From Lachnospiraceae bacterium (GTDB lineage Bacteria > Bacillota > Clostridia > Lachnospirales > Lachnospiraceae), in contig JAFXSQ010000045.1 in NCBI GenBank assembly GCA_017525525.1, positions 1-59,804 of the forward strand: a DNA stretch of 59,804 bases, read 5' to 3'. Under the pieces are notes generated by a model. That model was not told the DNA's origin. It saw only the letters and a list, made by a program, of their open reading frames with translations, and made no database searches. Numbering within the stretch: position 1 is the first letter of the stretch; every line of letters begins with the position of its first letter. Shown here piece by piece: positions 5,673 through 14,697 of the stretch. A program made the position numbers and the translations under genes.

Positions 5673-7283
5673 ATGGACAAGACAAAGAAAATCCTTATCG
5701 GCGTATGCGCGGTTCTGACTCTTGTTGTGGTCGGACTTGTGGGCTACTTAATCGGCTCGAGCAAAAGCAAGGACGGTAATTCGGGAACCACAACCGAGGC
5801 TGCGCAGTCAACGACGGCAGCTGCACAGAGCACTGAGGCGCCTGCGACCGAGACTACTACGGAGAAGAAGTCCGAAGCATCCTCCGAAACTACTCAGGCT
5901 ACAACAGAAGCAAAGGCTGAAAACAAAACAGAAGAAACGGGTGGTACAACCACCGCAACCGGCGATACTTATGCAGTCTTAACTCTTGCAAATAACTGGG
6001 AGAGCGGAAGCTTAAAGTGCGGACAGTTTGCACTCAGAGTGGTAAACGGCGAGAAGGAACCTCTTAAGAACTGGAAGGTTGAGATCGGTCTTCCCGAGGG
6101 CGCAAAGCTTGATAACGGGTGGAACGGAGATTACAAGGAAGAGGGCGGCAAGCTTATAATAGAGGCCGTTGATTATAATAACGAGATCAATGCCGGAAGC
6201 TCGCTTTCGGATGTAGGCTTTATCGTAAGCTGTAAGAGTGAAGCCGGCATAAGACAGATGCCTGACGACGTGAAGCTCTACGTGGGAGGCAAGGAGGTAA
6301 AGGCAGATTCAAGCGCCAAGAAGACCACGGAGTCAGCTGAGGCCGAGAAGAAGCCCGCGCCGAAGACCGAGACCGGAACGCCTCTTGAAAACCACGGAAG
6401 GCTTAAGATATCCGGAACGGATATAGTGGATAAGAACGGAGATAAATATCAGCTCAAGGGCGTGTCCACACACGGGTTGGCATGGTTCCCGACCTTTGTT
6501 AACAAAGAGGCCTTCAAGACCATAAGAGATGACTGGGGCGGAAATCTTATAAGACTTGCGATGTACACCGATGAGGGCGGAGGCTACTGTACGGACGGCG
6601 ACAAGGAGGCATTAAAGCGGCTGGTTGAAAACGGAGTCGACTACGCTACCGAGCTTGGAATGTATGTGATAATAGACTGGCACATACTACACGACCTGAG
6701 CCCGCAGACCTACAAGCCTGAAGCCTTAAAGTTCTTCGAAGAGATGGCTTCTAAGTATGCCGACTACGAGAATGTGCTTTTCGAGATATGCAACGAGCCC
6801 AACGGCGGTACCACCTGGGATGATGTAAAGTCCTATGCCGAGGAGGTTATTCCGGTTATAAGAAAATATTCACAGAACATAGTCATAGTGGGAACTCCTA
6901 CTTGGTCGCAGGACCTTGACAAGGCGGCGGAGAACCCGCTTAAGATGGACAATGTGTGCTATGCGTTACATTTCTACGCGGCTACGCATAAGGGCTGGCT
7001 CAGGGATAAGGTATACGCAGCCAGGAACGCAGGCCTGCCGGTGTTCATTAGCGAATTCTCGATATGTGATGCCTCGGGTAACGGAGGAATAGATTATTAC
7101 GAGGCGGATGACTGGTTCTACATGATAGATGAATTAAACCTTTCCTACGCCGCATGGAATCTTGCAAACAAAGACGAGACCTCTTCGCTTATAAAGAGTT
7201 CATGCGAGAAGACTTCTGACTGGAATGAGTCGGAGCTTTCGGATACGGGAGTGTGGATAAGGTCGAAGATGAGAGGAGACTGA
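5673..7283 (+). CDS. Membrane-anchored GH5 cellulase with CBM2-like domain
   Basis: This 536-residue protein has an uncleaved-looking membrane anchor (7-28), a Thr/Ser/Ala/Glu-rich linker (about 33-96), a beta-sandwich resembling a family 2 carbohydrate-binding module (about 99-210, NNW..G...C..F..RV.N...PLKNWKVE), a second linker, and a GH5 catalytic domain (about 240-536). The acid/base is E375 in ICNEPNG and the nucleophile E461 in FISEFS; H267 in STHGLAW fits GH5 subfamily 2. It would hydrolyse beta-1,4-glucan at the cell surface. The anchor in place of a secretion signal keeps the enzyme attached to the cell, as in other Lachnospiraceae fibre degraders. Confidence 0.85.
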   Translation: MDKTKKILIGVCAVLTLVVVGLVGYLIGSSKSKDGNSGTTTEAAQSTTAAAQSTEAPATETTTEKKSEASSETTQATTEAKAENKTEETGGTTTATGDTYAVLTLANNWESGSLKCGQFALRVVNGEKEPLKNWKVEIGLPEGAKLDNGWNGDYKEEGGKLIIEAVDYNNEINAGSSLSDVGFIVSCKSEAGIRQMPDDVKLYVGGKEVKADSSAKKTTESAEAEKKPAPKTETGTPLENHGRLKISGTDIVDKNGDKYQLKGVSTHGLAWFPTFVNKEAFKTIRDDWGGNLIRLAMYTDEGGGYCTDGDKEALKRLVENGVDYATELGMYVIIDWHILHDLSPQTYKPEALKFFEEMASKYADYENVLFEICNEPNGGTTWDDVKSYAEEVIPVIRKYSQNIVIVGTPTWSQDLDKAAENPLKMDNVCYALHFYAATHKGWLRDKVYAARNAGLPVFISEFSICDASGNGGIDYYEADDWFYMIDELNLSYAAWNLANKDETSSLIKSSCEKTSDWNESELSDTGVWIRSKMRGD

Positions 7284-7284
7284 T

Positions 7285-7836
7285 ATGAGAGTAATAGCGG
7301 GAACGGCGAGAAGCATGCCGCTTAAGACGGTGCCGGGGCTTGACACAAGACCTACGACCGACAGAATAAAGGAAACACTTTTTAATGTGCTTATGCCATA
7401 TGTTCCGGATGCGGACTTTTTGGATCTTTTTGCAGGCAGCGGACAGATAGGGATAGAAGCGCTTTCGAGAGGCGCAAGATCCGCGATTTTCGTGGACAAT
7501 GCCAAGGCGGCGCAGGATTGCATAAAAGATAATCTCAAGTTCACAAAGTTTTCGGACAAGGCAGTGGTATCGAGAATGGATGTCCTAAGCTTCCTGTCTA
7601 CGCAGAAAACCATAGCCTGCGACCTGATATTCATGGATGCGCCGTACGAATCCGGACTGAATAAAGAAGCTTTAAGGATTCTTTCCGGGAAGGCTTTCAA
7701 GTACGAGGAAACCATGATAGTGTGTGAGGATTTGAAGGACGCTGACTATAGCGATGTTTCAGAGCTTGGCTTTGAGATAGTTAAGGAGAAGGTCTACAAG
7801 ACCAACAAGCATGTATTCTTAAAAAAGACTTCATAA
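7285..7836 (+). CDS. rsmD: 16S rRNA (guanine966-N2)-methyltransferase
   Basis: This 183-residue Rossmann methyltransferase begins [10 protein letters not shown], as is typical of RsmD. The SAM-binding motif [14 protein letters not shown] is at 47-60 and the catalytic motif at 118-121. That motif reads DAPY here instead of the usual DPPY, still compatible with base N-methylation. It methylates G966 of 16S rRNA. It starts one base after the cellulase stop and is followed by coaD, the usual rsmD-coaD pair in Firmicutes. Confidence 0.9.
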   Translation: MRVIAGTARSMPLKTVPGLDTRPTTDRIKETLFNVLMPYVPDADFLDLFAGSGQIGIEALSRGARSAIFVDNAKAAQDCIKDNLKFTKFSDKAVVSRMDVLSFLSTQKTIACDLIFMDAPYESGLNKEALRILSGKAFKYEETMIVCEDLKDADYSDVSELGFEIVKEKVYKTNKHVFLKKTS

Positions 7837-7861
7837 TACAGAAATGAGAGGTACGAAACCG

Positions 7862-8344
7862 ATGATTAAGGCGATTTACCCGGGCAGCTTTGACCCGGTG
7901 ACGCTCGGACATCTCGATATAATTGAGCGTTCGGCGAGGATGTTTGACCATGTTATAGTGGGAGTTTTGAACAATACTGCAAAAAAACCGTTGTTTTCTT
8001 TGGAAGAACGTGTTATTATGTTGCAGAATGTAGTGTCTCATCTAGGGAATGTAACCGTGGAGGCGTTCGACGGATTGCTTGTTGATTTTGCAAGACTGAA
8101 GGGTTCGAATGTAATCGTCCGCGGACTTCGCGCGCTCACGGATTTTGATGTGGAGATGCAGATGGCGCAGTCCAACAGACTTGTGGCACCCGAAGTGGAC
8201 ACGGTGTTCCTTTCCACGAGCACAGAGTATTCGTTCTTAAGCTCGAGCGTGGTAAAGGAGTACGCAAGGTATGGGGTTACCTTGGAGGAGTTTGTACCGG
8301 GGAGTGTAATAGAGAAACTTAAAGAAAAAATAACTGTCGCTTAA
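7862..8344 (+). CDS. coaD: Phosphopantetheine adenylyltransferase
   Basis: This 160-residue protein adenylates 4'-phosphopantetheine to dephospho-CoA. The nucleotidyltransferase motif [15 protein letters not shown] is at 6-20 (T/HxGH), and [10 protein letters not shown] and the [10 protein letters not shown] motif are present. Start ATG 7862 is chosen because GAGAGG lies 11 bases upstream and the family starts M-x-K-A-x-Y-P-G-S-F; the ATG at 7844 lies in the ribosome site. Confidence 0.95.
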   Translation: MIKAIYPGSFDPVTLGHLDIIERSARMFDHVIVGVLNNTAKKPLFSLEERVIMLQNVVSHLGNVTVEAFDGLLVDFARLKGSNVIVRGLRALTDFDVEMQMAQSNRLVAPEVDTVFLSTSTEYSFLSSSVVKEYARYGVTLEEFVPGSVIEKLKEKITVA

Positions 8345-8380
8345 ATTATCGGCAGCAGCGCTTTCAGGAGGGAAGTAGGA

Positions 8381-9214
8381 ATGGGCAGGAATGACATTGA
8401 TGATATGATCAATCAGATAGAGATATTCATCGATAGATGTAAGACACAGACGTTATCTCAGAACAAGGCTATAGTGCCGAAGGACGAGATAAAGGAGATG
8501 CTTAACGAACTTAGGATGAAGCTTCCGGAGGAAGTAGAAAGATGTAAGAAGATTCTTCGCAACAAGGACAGGATACTTCAGGAGGCTCGTACAAGATCGG
8601 ATGCAATCATCGGTGAGTCGGTGAATGAAGCAAACAGGTTGATAGACCAGCATGAGGTTACAAGACTTGCTCATGTCCGTTCCGAGGAGATTGTGGAAGC
8701 AGCAAGACATGAGGCGCAGCAGATTATAAATCAGGCAACAAACGAAGCAAATGAGATTCGCCTTTCATCTATGTACTATACCAGAGACAGGCTGCAGGGT
8801 ATGAGAGATATATTCGCAAGGGTTTGCGAGGTTGAGAAGGAGAATTACAGAACTCTTATCGAGTCACTCGAGGGCGATAGCCTTCTTTTGGAGAACAATA
8901 TGAGTGAGATGGAGCAGAACATCAACCTCTTTGCGGCTCAGAGTAACATGGGTTATTCAGAGGGCGCGCCTGCCGAGGCAGAGCAGCCGTTTGAGGATCA
9001 GCCTGATACAGCTTTTGAAACAAGTCAGCCTCAGCCGGCTAAGATATCTGAGGATGCAGAGGTTATAGACTCTGTGTTTGAGAATGATGATGCGGATATG
9101 TTCGGTGACGAGATAGATGTCTACGGCGACAGGAATGCAGCCCAAAACGATTCTGCCTTCGGTGACGACGGCGGTTCGGATGATGATGACTTTGACGATT
9201 TTCTTGATGAATAG
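8381..9214 (+). CDS. Coiled-coil protein next to coaD
   Basis: This is a 277-residue cytosolic protein. A long Glu/Arg/Ala helix (about 40-175) has heptad character and resembles DivIVA-like or ATP-synthase-subunit-b-like coiled coils; such genes downstream of coaD in Lachnospiraceae are often misannotated 'ATPase'. The C-terminal third is acidic and disordered, ending in DDDDFDDFLDE. There is no catalytic motif. It could act in cell-envelope or division scaffolding, but that is only analogy. Confidence 0.6.
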   Translation: MGRNDIDDMINQIEIFIDRCKTQTLSQNKAIVPKDEIKEMLNELRMKLPEEVERCKKILRNKDRILQEARTRSDAIIGESVNEANRLIDQHEVTRLAHVRSEEIVEAARHEAQQIINQATNEANEIRLSSMYYTRDRLQGMRDIFARVCEVEKENYRTLIESLEGDSLLLENNMSEMEQNINLFAAQSNMGYSEGAPAEAEQPFEDQPDTAFETSQPQPAKISEDAEVIDSVFENDDADMFGDEIDVYGDRNAAQNDSAFGDDGGSDDDDFDDFLDE

Positions 9215-9246
9215 ATTGTCCTGAACAAAAAAGAGTTGAAGATATA

Positions 9247-10545
9247 TCAGACCATTATAAGCGGAGCGGAGTATGGGTTTTCCGTGACTGTTCCGTAGGC
9301 GTTATAAATAAGAGAATTGTAAAGAAAAGTGGTTCTTATATCGAGGGACCACAGTCTTAAAAGAGCTTCGGAGCTTTCGTGATTCCGGAGCTTTTTTATT
9401 GCTTCGGATTTCTTGGATATGATAGGAGTGTCGGAGAGTTCGTTTATTGCTTTGATAAGCTGTCCTGCGGCTTTACGCGCGCCGAGAACACAGGCGTAGG
9501 AAAGGTCTCCGTGGCTTAAGAAAAGCTTTCTGTCGGCTTCACTGTATCCTGCTATAAGGTGAAGTAAGGCGCGCTTTACGGAAGCAAGAGTGGTATCCTT
9601 TGTGTGAAGCTTATCGGCAAAGCCGTTGAAGGTAACGGGGGTCGAGGCCTTGAGAAGTGAAGAAAACCTTCCAGTGATTCCTTCCGTAAAACCGTAGATA
9701 TCTTCGGGACAGTCTGTCATGGCGGCGGCGTAGGCAAGGTATGCATCAAGCATATCACAGGTTATGGGAGCACTGACCCTGTGCGCGCCGATAAGCAGCT
9801 TAAGGCATTCCGCGGGAATAGCATCTGAAAGACTGCTTATGCCGTCTGGAACGGACAGTTCACCGTTCATGTATTCTTTACTTAGGTATTTTTTTCTGAC
9901 AGAAAGAGCGGAGCTTAAGGCGTTTGCATCGAGTGACTCTGCGTTATAGCCGGCGCCTTTTCTTTCGATTATATGATAGTTCATCGATGCACCTGTTCGC
10001 TTAATAGCGGATATATACTCGAGGGCAAGGATATTGTTGGGAGAGGAAAGAAGAGTGTCTAAAGCCGAGATTTCTTCGGGGGACATATCGGTTATGCAGG
10101 AAGAGACAGCCTCCTGTCTTGCCGCAGGAAACGAAAGTCCTTTTGAGAGCGCAATCTTAAGGGCAGACTTATAGGCCGGCGGTTCATTTACCAAGATATC
10201 AGCAACAGCTTCAAAGAGCCGGGCGTCGGTGGTCTCTGCGCCGAAAGCGATGGTATCGACTACCCTGAGGGAATTGATGAGGTTGACAGCTCCGGTTGCG
10301 AAATCAAAAGCGCTTCCGGAAGCGTACGCAAAGGGAAGCTCGATGACCATATCCATCCCGCATTCAAGCGCTATGCGCGCGCGGGTATACTTGTCCCACA
10401 TGGCGCATTCGCCTCTTTGAACGAAATCGCCGCTCATTACCGAGATTACAAAATCAGGATCTAGTTCTTCACTGATTTTCTTAAGGAGATATGCGTGCCC
10501 GTTCGTAAACGGGTTGTATTCGGATATGATTGCAGTAACCTTCAT
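9247..10545 (-). CDS. tmcAL: tRNA(Met) cytidine acetate ligase
   Basis: This 432-residue minus-strand gene begins MKVTAIISEYNPFTNGH, the nucleotidyltransferase-like TxGH motif of TmcAL (YlbM). TmcAL uses ATP and acetate to form N4-acetylcytidine at the wobble base of elongator tRNA-Met. MSGDFVQRGECAMWDKYTRA and the FGAETTD region also match the family. A GAGGAG ribosome site precedes ATG 10545. It lies 25 bases downstream of the sulfatase gene on the same strand. Confidence 0.9.
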   Translation of the reverse strand: MKVTAIISEYNPFTNGHAYLLKKISEELDPDFVISVMSGDFVQRGECAMWDKYTRARIALECGMDMVIELPFAYASGSAFDFATGAVNLINSLRVVDTIAFGAETTDARLFEAVADILVNEPPAYKSALKIALSKGLSFPAARQEAVSSCITDMSPEEISALDTLLSSPNNILALEYISAIKRTGASMNYHIIERKGAGYNAESLDANALSSALSVRKKYLSKEYMNGELSVPDGISSLSDAIPAECLKLLIGAHRVSAPITCDMLDAYLAYAAAMTDCPEDIYGFTEGITGRFSSLLKASTPVTFNGFADKLHTKDTTLASVKRALLHLIAGYSEADRKLFLSHGDLSYACVLGARKAAGQLIKAINELSDTPIISKKSEAIKKLRNHESSEALLRLWSLDIRTTFLYNSLIYNAYGTVTENPYSAPLIMV

Positions 10546-10570
10546 AAGCGGCTCCTCATTTGCGACTTGT

Positions 10571-12652
10571 TTACTCTTCGGAAATGTATCTGTAAAAATC
10601 GTAGTCTATAATTCCGTTTGCCGCAATCATCTTGTTCGCGGCGTAATTGTTCCAGTAGGAAACGGTTGCCTCGTCCACCTCCCTGTCGTTGCCACGCTTG
10701 TCAAATGTCTCGTTCCACGGAGCATAGTAGCAGAAGTCGTCCGTCATAAAGCTCATGTCGGGATAGATGACAAAGCCGGGAGAGTCGGAGAGTATGTCCT
10801 GGCCGATAATCAGTCGTGAGTCGTATTCGACACCCATCAGGTTGAGGACCGTCGGCAGTATGTCGATGCTCGAGCAGACCTTGTCAACCCTGACGGATTT
10901 TTCCATGGCGCCCGAGAAGATAATCAGACTGCTCTTGTATAGCTCGAACTTTTTGTCCAAGCCTTCGCGCGCCAAGCTGTCCAATACATTCAGATCGTTG
11001 TAGGGCACATGGTCGCCGGCGATTATTATAACCGTATTCTCGTAAAGCCCCTTTTTCTTAAGCCTTGTGACGATGTCTTCCACCGCAAGCTCGAGCTCTA
11101 TCTGGCAGGCAATGTAGGCTTTTGTGGTCTCGTCGTAGTTCATCTTGTCAACTTCAGCCTTGTGTCTTGCGGCCATTGCGTTGCCGGCAAAGTTGTAATT
11201 GACGTGTCCGCTGACCGTGAGGTAGTAGAGGTTGAAGGGCTCATCCTTTGTGTATTTGTCAAATGTATCCTCAATCATAACCTGGTCTGACTGAGGCCAG
11301 AGTACATTTCCGTACTCAGAGTATTGAGGCTCCAAGCCGGAGCCGTTCGCAATCCATTCGTAGCCGAGCAGAGGGTGCGATATATTTCTGTCATAATAAT
11401 CGTAGTCGTTGTTATGGAAGCCGTAGGAGTGGTAGCCGAGCTTGTTTAAGTTGTTGGCAAGCGAAAAGTACATGCCGGCCTTGTTGTTGGAGGCCTGGTA
11501 CATGGAAAGATAGCCGCCGTTCCTGGTGGGACTTCCGAGGAGGTTGGCGTACTCGCCGCCCAAGGTCGAGCCGTACCAGATGGGCTGGTAGTAATTCGTG
11601 AAGTGAAAGCCCTTCTCGGACATCATCTTCAGTGTTGGGAATTTGTCCGTCTCAAAGAGATAACCCGAGAAGCCCTCGGCAGTTATCCAGACGACATTCA
11701 TGCCCTCGAAAAGACCTGTGTACTCGTTCTTGTTCGTGGGTGTCAATGACTTAAAGTAGTCGCACAGCGAGGCAACGCCTCCGCCGGCTTCTTCGGATAT
11801 TTTGTCAAAATCTATGTCCATAACCTGCGGTGAGGTATCAATGGGCTTTTCGGTGGTTGTGACGGTGGTTTCCTCGGTTTTGTTCATGTCCTCGGCGATA
11901 TCGGTTATCATCGCTTCGGTTGTCGGCGCCGCGGTTGTCCCGCCTGTTTCGGCAAATGACAGTTCAAAGTTGTTGTTGGGGAAAATCGCCAGACGAAGAT
12001 CGGCGGTAAAGGCCTCCATAACGCCGAGCTTTTCGACTGCAAGGTCGATTGACGGAAGAGTTTTATACACATTGTAAGCCGAGAAATGCGACTTCGATAC
12101 CGCACCCATGAAAATGATGCTCGAGGGGTAAAGCACAACAAGCGCCGCAAGCAGAATAAAGGAGTTTATAAGCGGTTCCCTGTTGAGCAAAATGTATCGC
12201 CACAATACAAAGATAAGCGCTCCCGACGGAACTATAATGAGCAGCATCATAACGGGATGTCTTAATACATTCTGCCATACCGTGTCGGAATTGTCGGCGG
12301 CCTGGTTGGCGTATCTGACCGTGCCGGCTAAGCTTAAATGGTTCTTGAATACCGAATAGTAGAGAAAGCACGCAAGATAATAAGCCGTTATCAGCAGAGT
12401 GAATATCGTTGCCGTTATTTTGGCCGCAAGCTCCGGAAGAAGAGAAACTATGAAAGCCGGAACGAGCGAAAGCAGGGCAGCAAAAAATAAAGCCCGCAGG
12501 GTGTTGACGGACAACAGAATAAAGTGGTAGCCGTGGAAGATAAGCTCCAGATACACATTCAAAGTGACGAAGTAGAGCAGTGACGGCAAAGGAAGCTTAA
12601 GCTTCGGATATTTGTATAATTTAATTGTAGGTATTTTTTTATTAAAGCCCAT
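10571..12652 (-). CDS. LTA-synthase-like membrane sulfatase
   Basis: This 693-residue protein has about five membrane helices in the first 210 residues, a Thr/Glu-rich linker, and an extracellular alkaline-phosphatase/sulfatase-type domain. The domain contains the GSTLGGEY motif (catalytic Thr) and GDHVPY metal ligands. It belongs to the lipoteichoic acid synthase/phosphoglycerol transferase group that moves glycerol phosphate from phosphatidylglycerol or modifies envelope polymers. I chose ATG 12652 because the upstream 45 codons to 12787 are AT-rich and overlap the recA promoter and SOS boxes; neither start has a good ribosome site. The exact acceptor is unknown. Confidence 0.75.
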   Translation of the reverse strand: MGFNKKIPTIKLYKYPKLKLPLPSLLYFVTLNVYLELIFHGYHFILLSVNTLRALFFAALLSLVPAFIVSLLPELAAKITATIFTLLITAYYLACFLYYSVFKNHLSLAGTVRYANQAADNSDTVWQNVLRHPVMMLLIIVPSGALIFVLWRYILLNREPLINSFILLAALVVLYPSSIIFMGAVSKSHFSAYNVYKTLPSIDLAVEKLGVMEAFTADLRLAIFPNNNFELSFAETGGTTAAPTTEAMITDIAEDMNKTEETTVTTTEKPIDTSPQVMDIDFDKISEEAGGGVASLCDYFKSLTPTNKNEYTGLFEGMNVVWITAEGFSGYLFETDKFPTLKMMSEKGFHFTNYYQPIWYGSTLGGEYANLLGSPTRNGGYLSMYQASNNKAGMYFSLANNLNKLGYHSYGFHNNDYDYYDRNISHPLLGYEWIANGSGLEPQYSEYGNVLWPQSDQVMIEDTFDKYTKDEPFNLYYLTVSGHVNYNFAGNAMAARHKAEVDKMNYDETTKAYIACQIELELAVEDIVTRLKKKGLYENTVIIIAGDHVPYNDLNVLDSLAREGLDKKFELYKSSLIIFSGAMEKSVRVDKVCSSIDILPTVLNLMGVEYDSRLIIGQDILSDSPGFVIYPDMSFMTDDFCYYAPWNETFDKRGNDREVDEATVSYWNNYAANKMIAANGIIDYDFYRYISEE

Positions 12653-12748
12653 AATATTCAAAATCTTACAATATATATCTTTACAAATCAAGAGGAAATG
12701 TGTAAAATAAATCTGCTGTTCCGTAATAAATCTGATATTATCAAAAAT

Positions 12749-12762
12749 CGAACATAGTTTCG
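12749..12762. promoter_or_regulatory. Second, weaker LexA box upstream of recA
   Basis: CGAAC-ATAG-TTTCG matches the Gram-positive SOS box CGAAC-N4-GTTCG at all but one fixed position. It lies 10 bp upstream of the recA -35. Confidence 0.55.
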
Positions 12763-12771
12763 AAAAATATA

Positions 12772-12800
12772 TTGACAAATATGTCATCTTGGTGTATATT
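12772..12800 (+). promoter_or_regulatory. recA promoter
   Basis: TTGACA (12772-12777), a 17-bp spacer and TATATT (12795-12800), with LexA boxes on both sides. Confidence 0.8.
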
Positions 12801-12806
12801 TATGCA

Positions 12807-12820
12807 CGAACACATGTTCA
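12807..12820. promoter_or_regulatory. LexA (SOS) box of recA
   Basis: CGAAC-ACAT-GTTCA matches the Bacillus/Clostridium-type DinR/LexA box. It begins 7 bp downstream of the -10, where bound LexA would block initiation. Confidence 0.8.
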
Positions 12821-12882
12821 ATAAAGAATTCCACATGAATCAATTCAACATTTTAATACATAATTAGGAGGTTTATTTTATT

Positions 12883-13941
12883 ATGGCTAACACAAATATG
12901 AGTGGCGCTCCCGATAAGGAGGAGAGATTAAAAGCGCTTGATGCGGCTCTTGCGCAGATAGAGAAGCAGTACGGAAAGGGTTCCGTAATGAAGCTCGGTG
13001 ACAACGCCGCTAACATGAATATAGAAGTAATACCTACAGGCTCCTTAAGCCTTGACCTTGCGCTCGGCCTCGGCGGCATGCCCAAGGGAAGAATCATAGA
13101 GATCTACGGACCTGAGTCAAGCGGTAAGACAACGGTTGCCCTTCATGTTGTAGCGGAGGTTCAGAAGAGGGGCGGAATTGCCGGTTTTATCGATGCCGAG
13201 CATGCTCTTGATCCGGTTTATGCTTCTCATATCGGAGTTGATATAGACAATCTGTATATATCACAGCCTGACAACGGCGAGCAGGCGTTGGAGATTACCG
13301 AGACAATGGTGCGCTCGGGCGCGGTTGACGTAATAATTGTCGACTCGGTTGCAGCCTTGGTTCCGAAGGCAGAGATTGACGGTGAGATGGGTGACTCACA
13401 TGTGGGGCTTCATGCAAGACTTATGTCACAGGCTTTAAGAAAGCTTACAGGTATAATCAGCAAGTCAAACTGTGTGGTGATCTTCATCAATCAGCTCAGA
13501 GAGAAGGTTGGAGTTATGTTCGGTAACCCGGAGACGACAACCGGAGGAAGAGCTTTGAAGTTCTACGCTTCCGTAAGACTTGATGTTCGTCGTATAGAGA
13601 CACTGAAGGTCGGCGGTGAGGTTGTAGGTAACCGTACACGAGTAAAGGTGGTTAAGAATAAGGTCGCTCCGCCATTCAAGGAGGCAGAGTTTGATATTAT
13701 GTTCGGCAAGGGCATATCCAAGGAGGGAGACATACTTGACTTGGCTGTAGCCAACGACATCATCAACAAGTCAGGAGCATGGTTCTCCTATGGTAGCGAT
13801 AAGATAGGGCAGGGACGTGAGAACACTAAGCTCTACTTAGAGCAGCATCCTGAGTTTACTGCGGATATTGAGCGGCAGGTAAGGGCAAAACTCGGCTTCG
13901 GCGGAGAGGATGCCGATAGCGCTAAGGCTGAAGAGGAGTAG
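12883..13941 (+). CDS. recA: Recombinase RecA
   Basis: This 352-residue recombinase has Walker A GPESSGKT at 76-83, the family-typical [13 protein letters not shown] start, and loop regions [12 protein letters not shown]-like and [12 protein letters not shown]. It forms ATP-dependent filaments on single-stranded DNA, performs strand exchange and triggers LexA self-cleavage. AGGAGG precedes ATG 12883. It is induced through the LexA boxes above and followed by recX after 14 bases. Confidence 0.97.
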   Translation: MANTNMSGAPDKEERLKALDAALAQIEKQYGKGSVMKLGDNAANMNIEVIPTGSLSLDLALGLGGMPKGRIIEIYGPESSGKTTVALHVVAEVQKRGGIAGFIDAEHALDPVYASHIGVDIDNLYISQPDNGEQALEITETMVRSGAVDVIIVDSVAALVPKAEIDGEMGDSHVGLHARLMSQALRKLTGIISKSNCVVIFINQLREKVGVMFGNPETTTGGRALKFYASVRLDVRRIETLKVGGEVVGNRTRVKVVKNKVAPPFKEAEFDIMFGKGISKEGDILDLAVANDIINKSGAWFSYGSDKIGQGRENTKLYLEQHPEFTADIERQVRAKLGFGGEDADSAKAEEE

Positions 13942-13955
13942 TTATATAATTCGAT

Positions 13956-14444
13956 ATGAAGCACGATGTGAAGCGTAATAAATGCACGGGCGGCGTCAAC
14001 TGTATGGACGCCGCCCTTAACATAATCACATACAAGGACAGAACCGGGTATGAGCTTGAGAAGAAGCTCAAAGAAAAGGGCTACACCGAGGACGAAATAG
14101 CCGCAGTAACTGAAAAGCTTGCGGAGTACAGATACATAGATGATGAGCGCTACGCTCTTCGCTATGCAAAGGATCGAAGTCTTAATCGCGGAACCCGTGT
14201 TATCCGAATGGAACTCAAAAACAAGGGCGTAGACGATGTTTTTATAGCACGTGCGATGGACGAACTCGACACAGACGAGGTCGACACTGTTCTTTCACTA
14301 CTTAACCGAAGATACCCGGAAGCGGATTTGTCCGACGAGAAAACCCGAAACCGAATATATGGCTTTTTATTGCGGAGAGGTTTTTCTTACGAGACGATTT
14401 CTAAAGCACTATCCGTGTTCGCTTGCAATTCACAGCATAATTAA
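13956..14444 (+). CDS. recX: Regulatory protein RecX
   Basis: This 162-residue protein is made of three-helix repeats. The motifs ALNIITYKDRTGYELEKKLKEKG, EYRYIDDERYA and RRGFSYETISKAL are typical of RecX, which binds RecA filaments and limits their activity. It lies directly downstream of recA in the same transcript. ATG 13956 has no clear ribosome site; ATG 14004 (MDAALNI) is a possible alternative start. Confidence 0.88.
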   Translation: MKHDVKRNKCTGGVNCMDAALNIITYKDRTGYELEKKLKEKGYTEDEIAAVTEKLAEYRYIDDERYALRYAKDRSLNRGTRVIRMELKNKGVDDVFIARAMDELDTDEVDTVLSLLNRRYPEADLSDEKTRNRIYGFLLRRGFSYETISKALSVFACNSQHN

Positions 14445-14465
14445 ACGGCATTTGAGTTAAAATAA

Positions 14466-14545
14466 ATTCTCGGCGCGACGGGAAATTGTTTTCGGGGTGC
14501 CTTTCACAGTAACCCGAAAACAATTATCCCAGGCAGCCAAGCCGG
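14466..14545. ncRNA. Structured 80-nt intergenic element, copy A
   Basis: It begins ATTCTCGGCGCGACGGG and ends CAGCCAAGCCGGT. The centre is a perfect 13-bp hairpin, AATTGTTTTCGGG / CCCGAAAACAATT (14484-14525). GCATAATT and AATTATGC flank the element and can form an outer stem. Copy C at 50731-50810 has the same length and ends but a rewritten hairpin. Confidence 0.6.
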
Positions 14546-14615
14546 TAAACCTCGTGTCGCTAAATTATGCGTCATATTCTCCACTTTTTCTCTGCTCATG
14601 CAACTGATTTTTTTC

Positions 14616-14644
14616 TTGACATATTTATGTAAACAGTATAGAAT
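14616..14644 (+). promoter_or_regulatory. rny promoter
   Basis: TTGACA (14616-14621), 17-bp spacer, TAGAAT (14639-14644), about 50 bp before the rny start. Confidence 0.7.
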
Positions 14645-14697
14645 TAGACCGTTGTATTTCTTTATACGACTAATTTAATAAGGAGGTGCGCCTGGGA

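Noticed and set aside
9764-9949. Plus-strand ORFs inside tmcAL and the sulfatase gene
   Set aside because: They mirror codons of well-supported minus-strand genes and lack ribosome sites.
12653-12787. Extended N-terminus of the sulfatase protein
   Set aside because: It would place coding sequence over both recA LexA boxes, is AT-rich and has no ribosome site; the shorter start is preferred though not proven.
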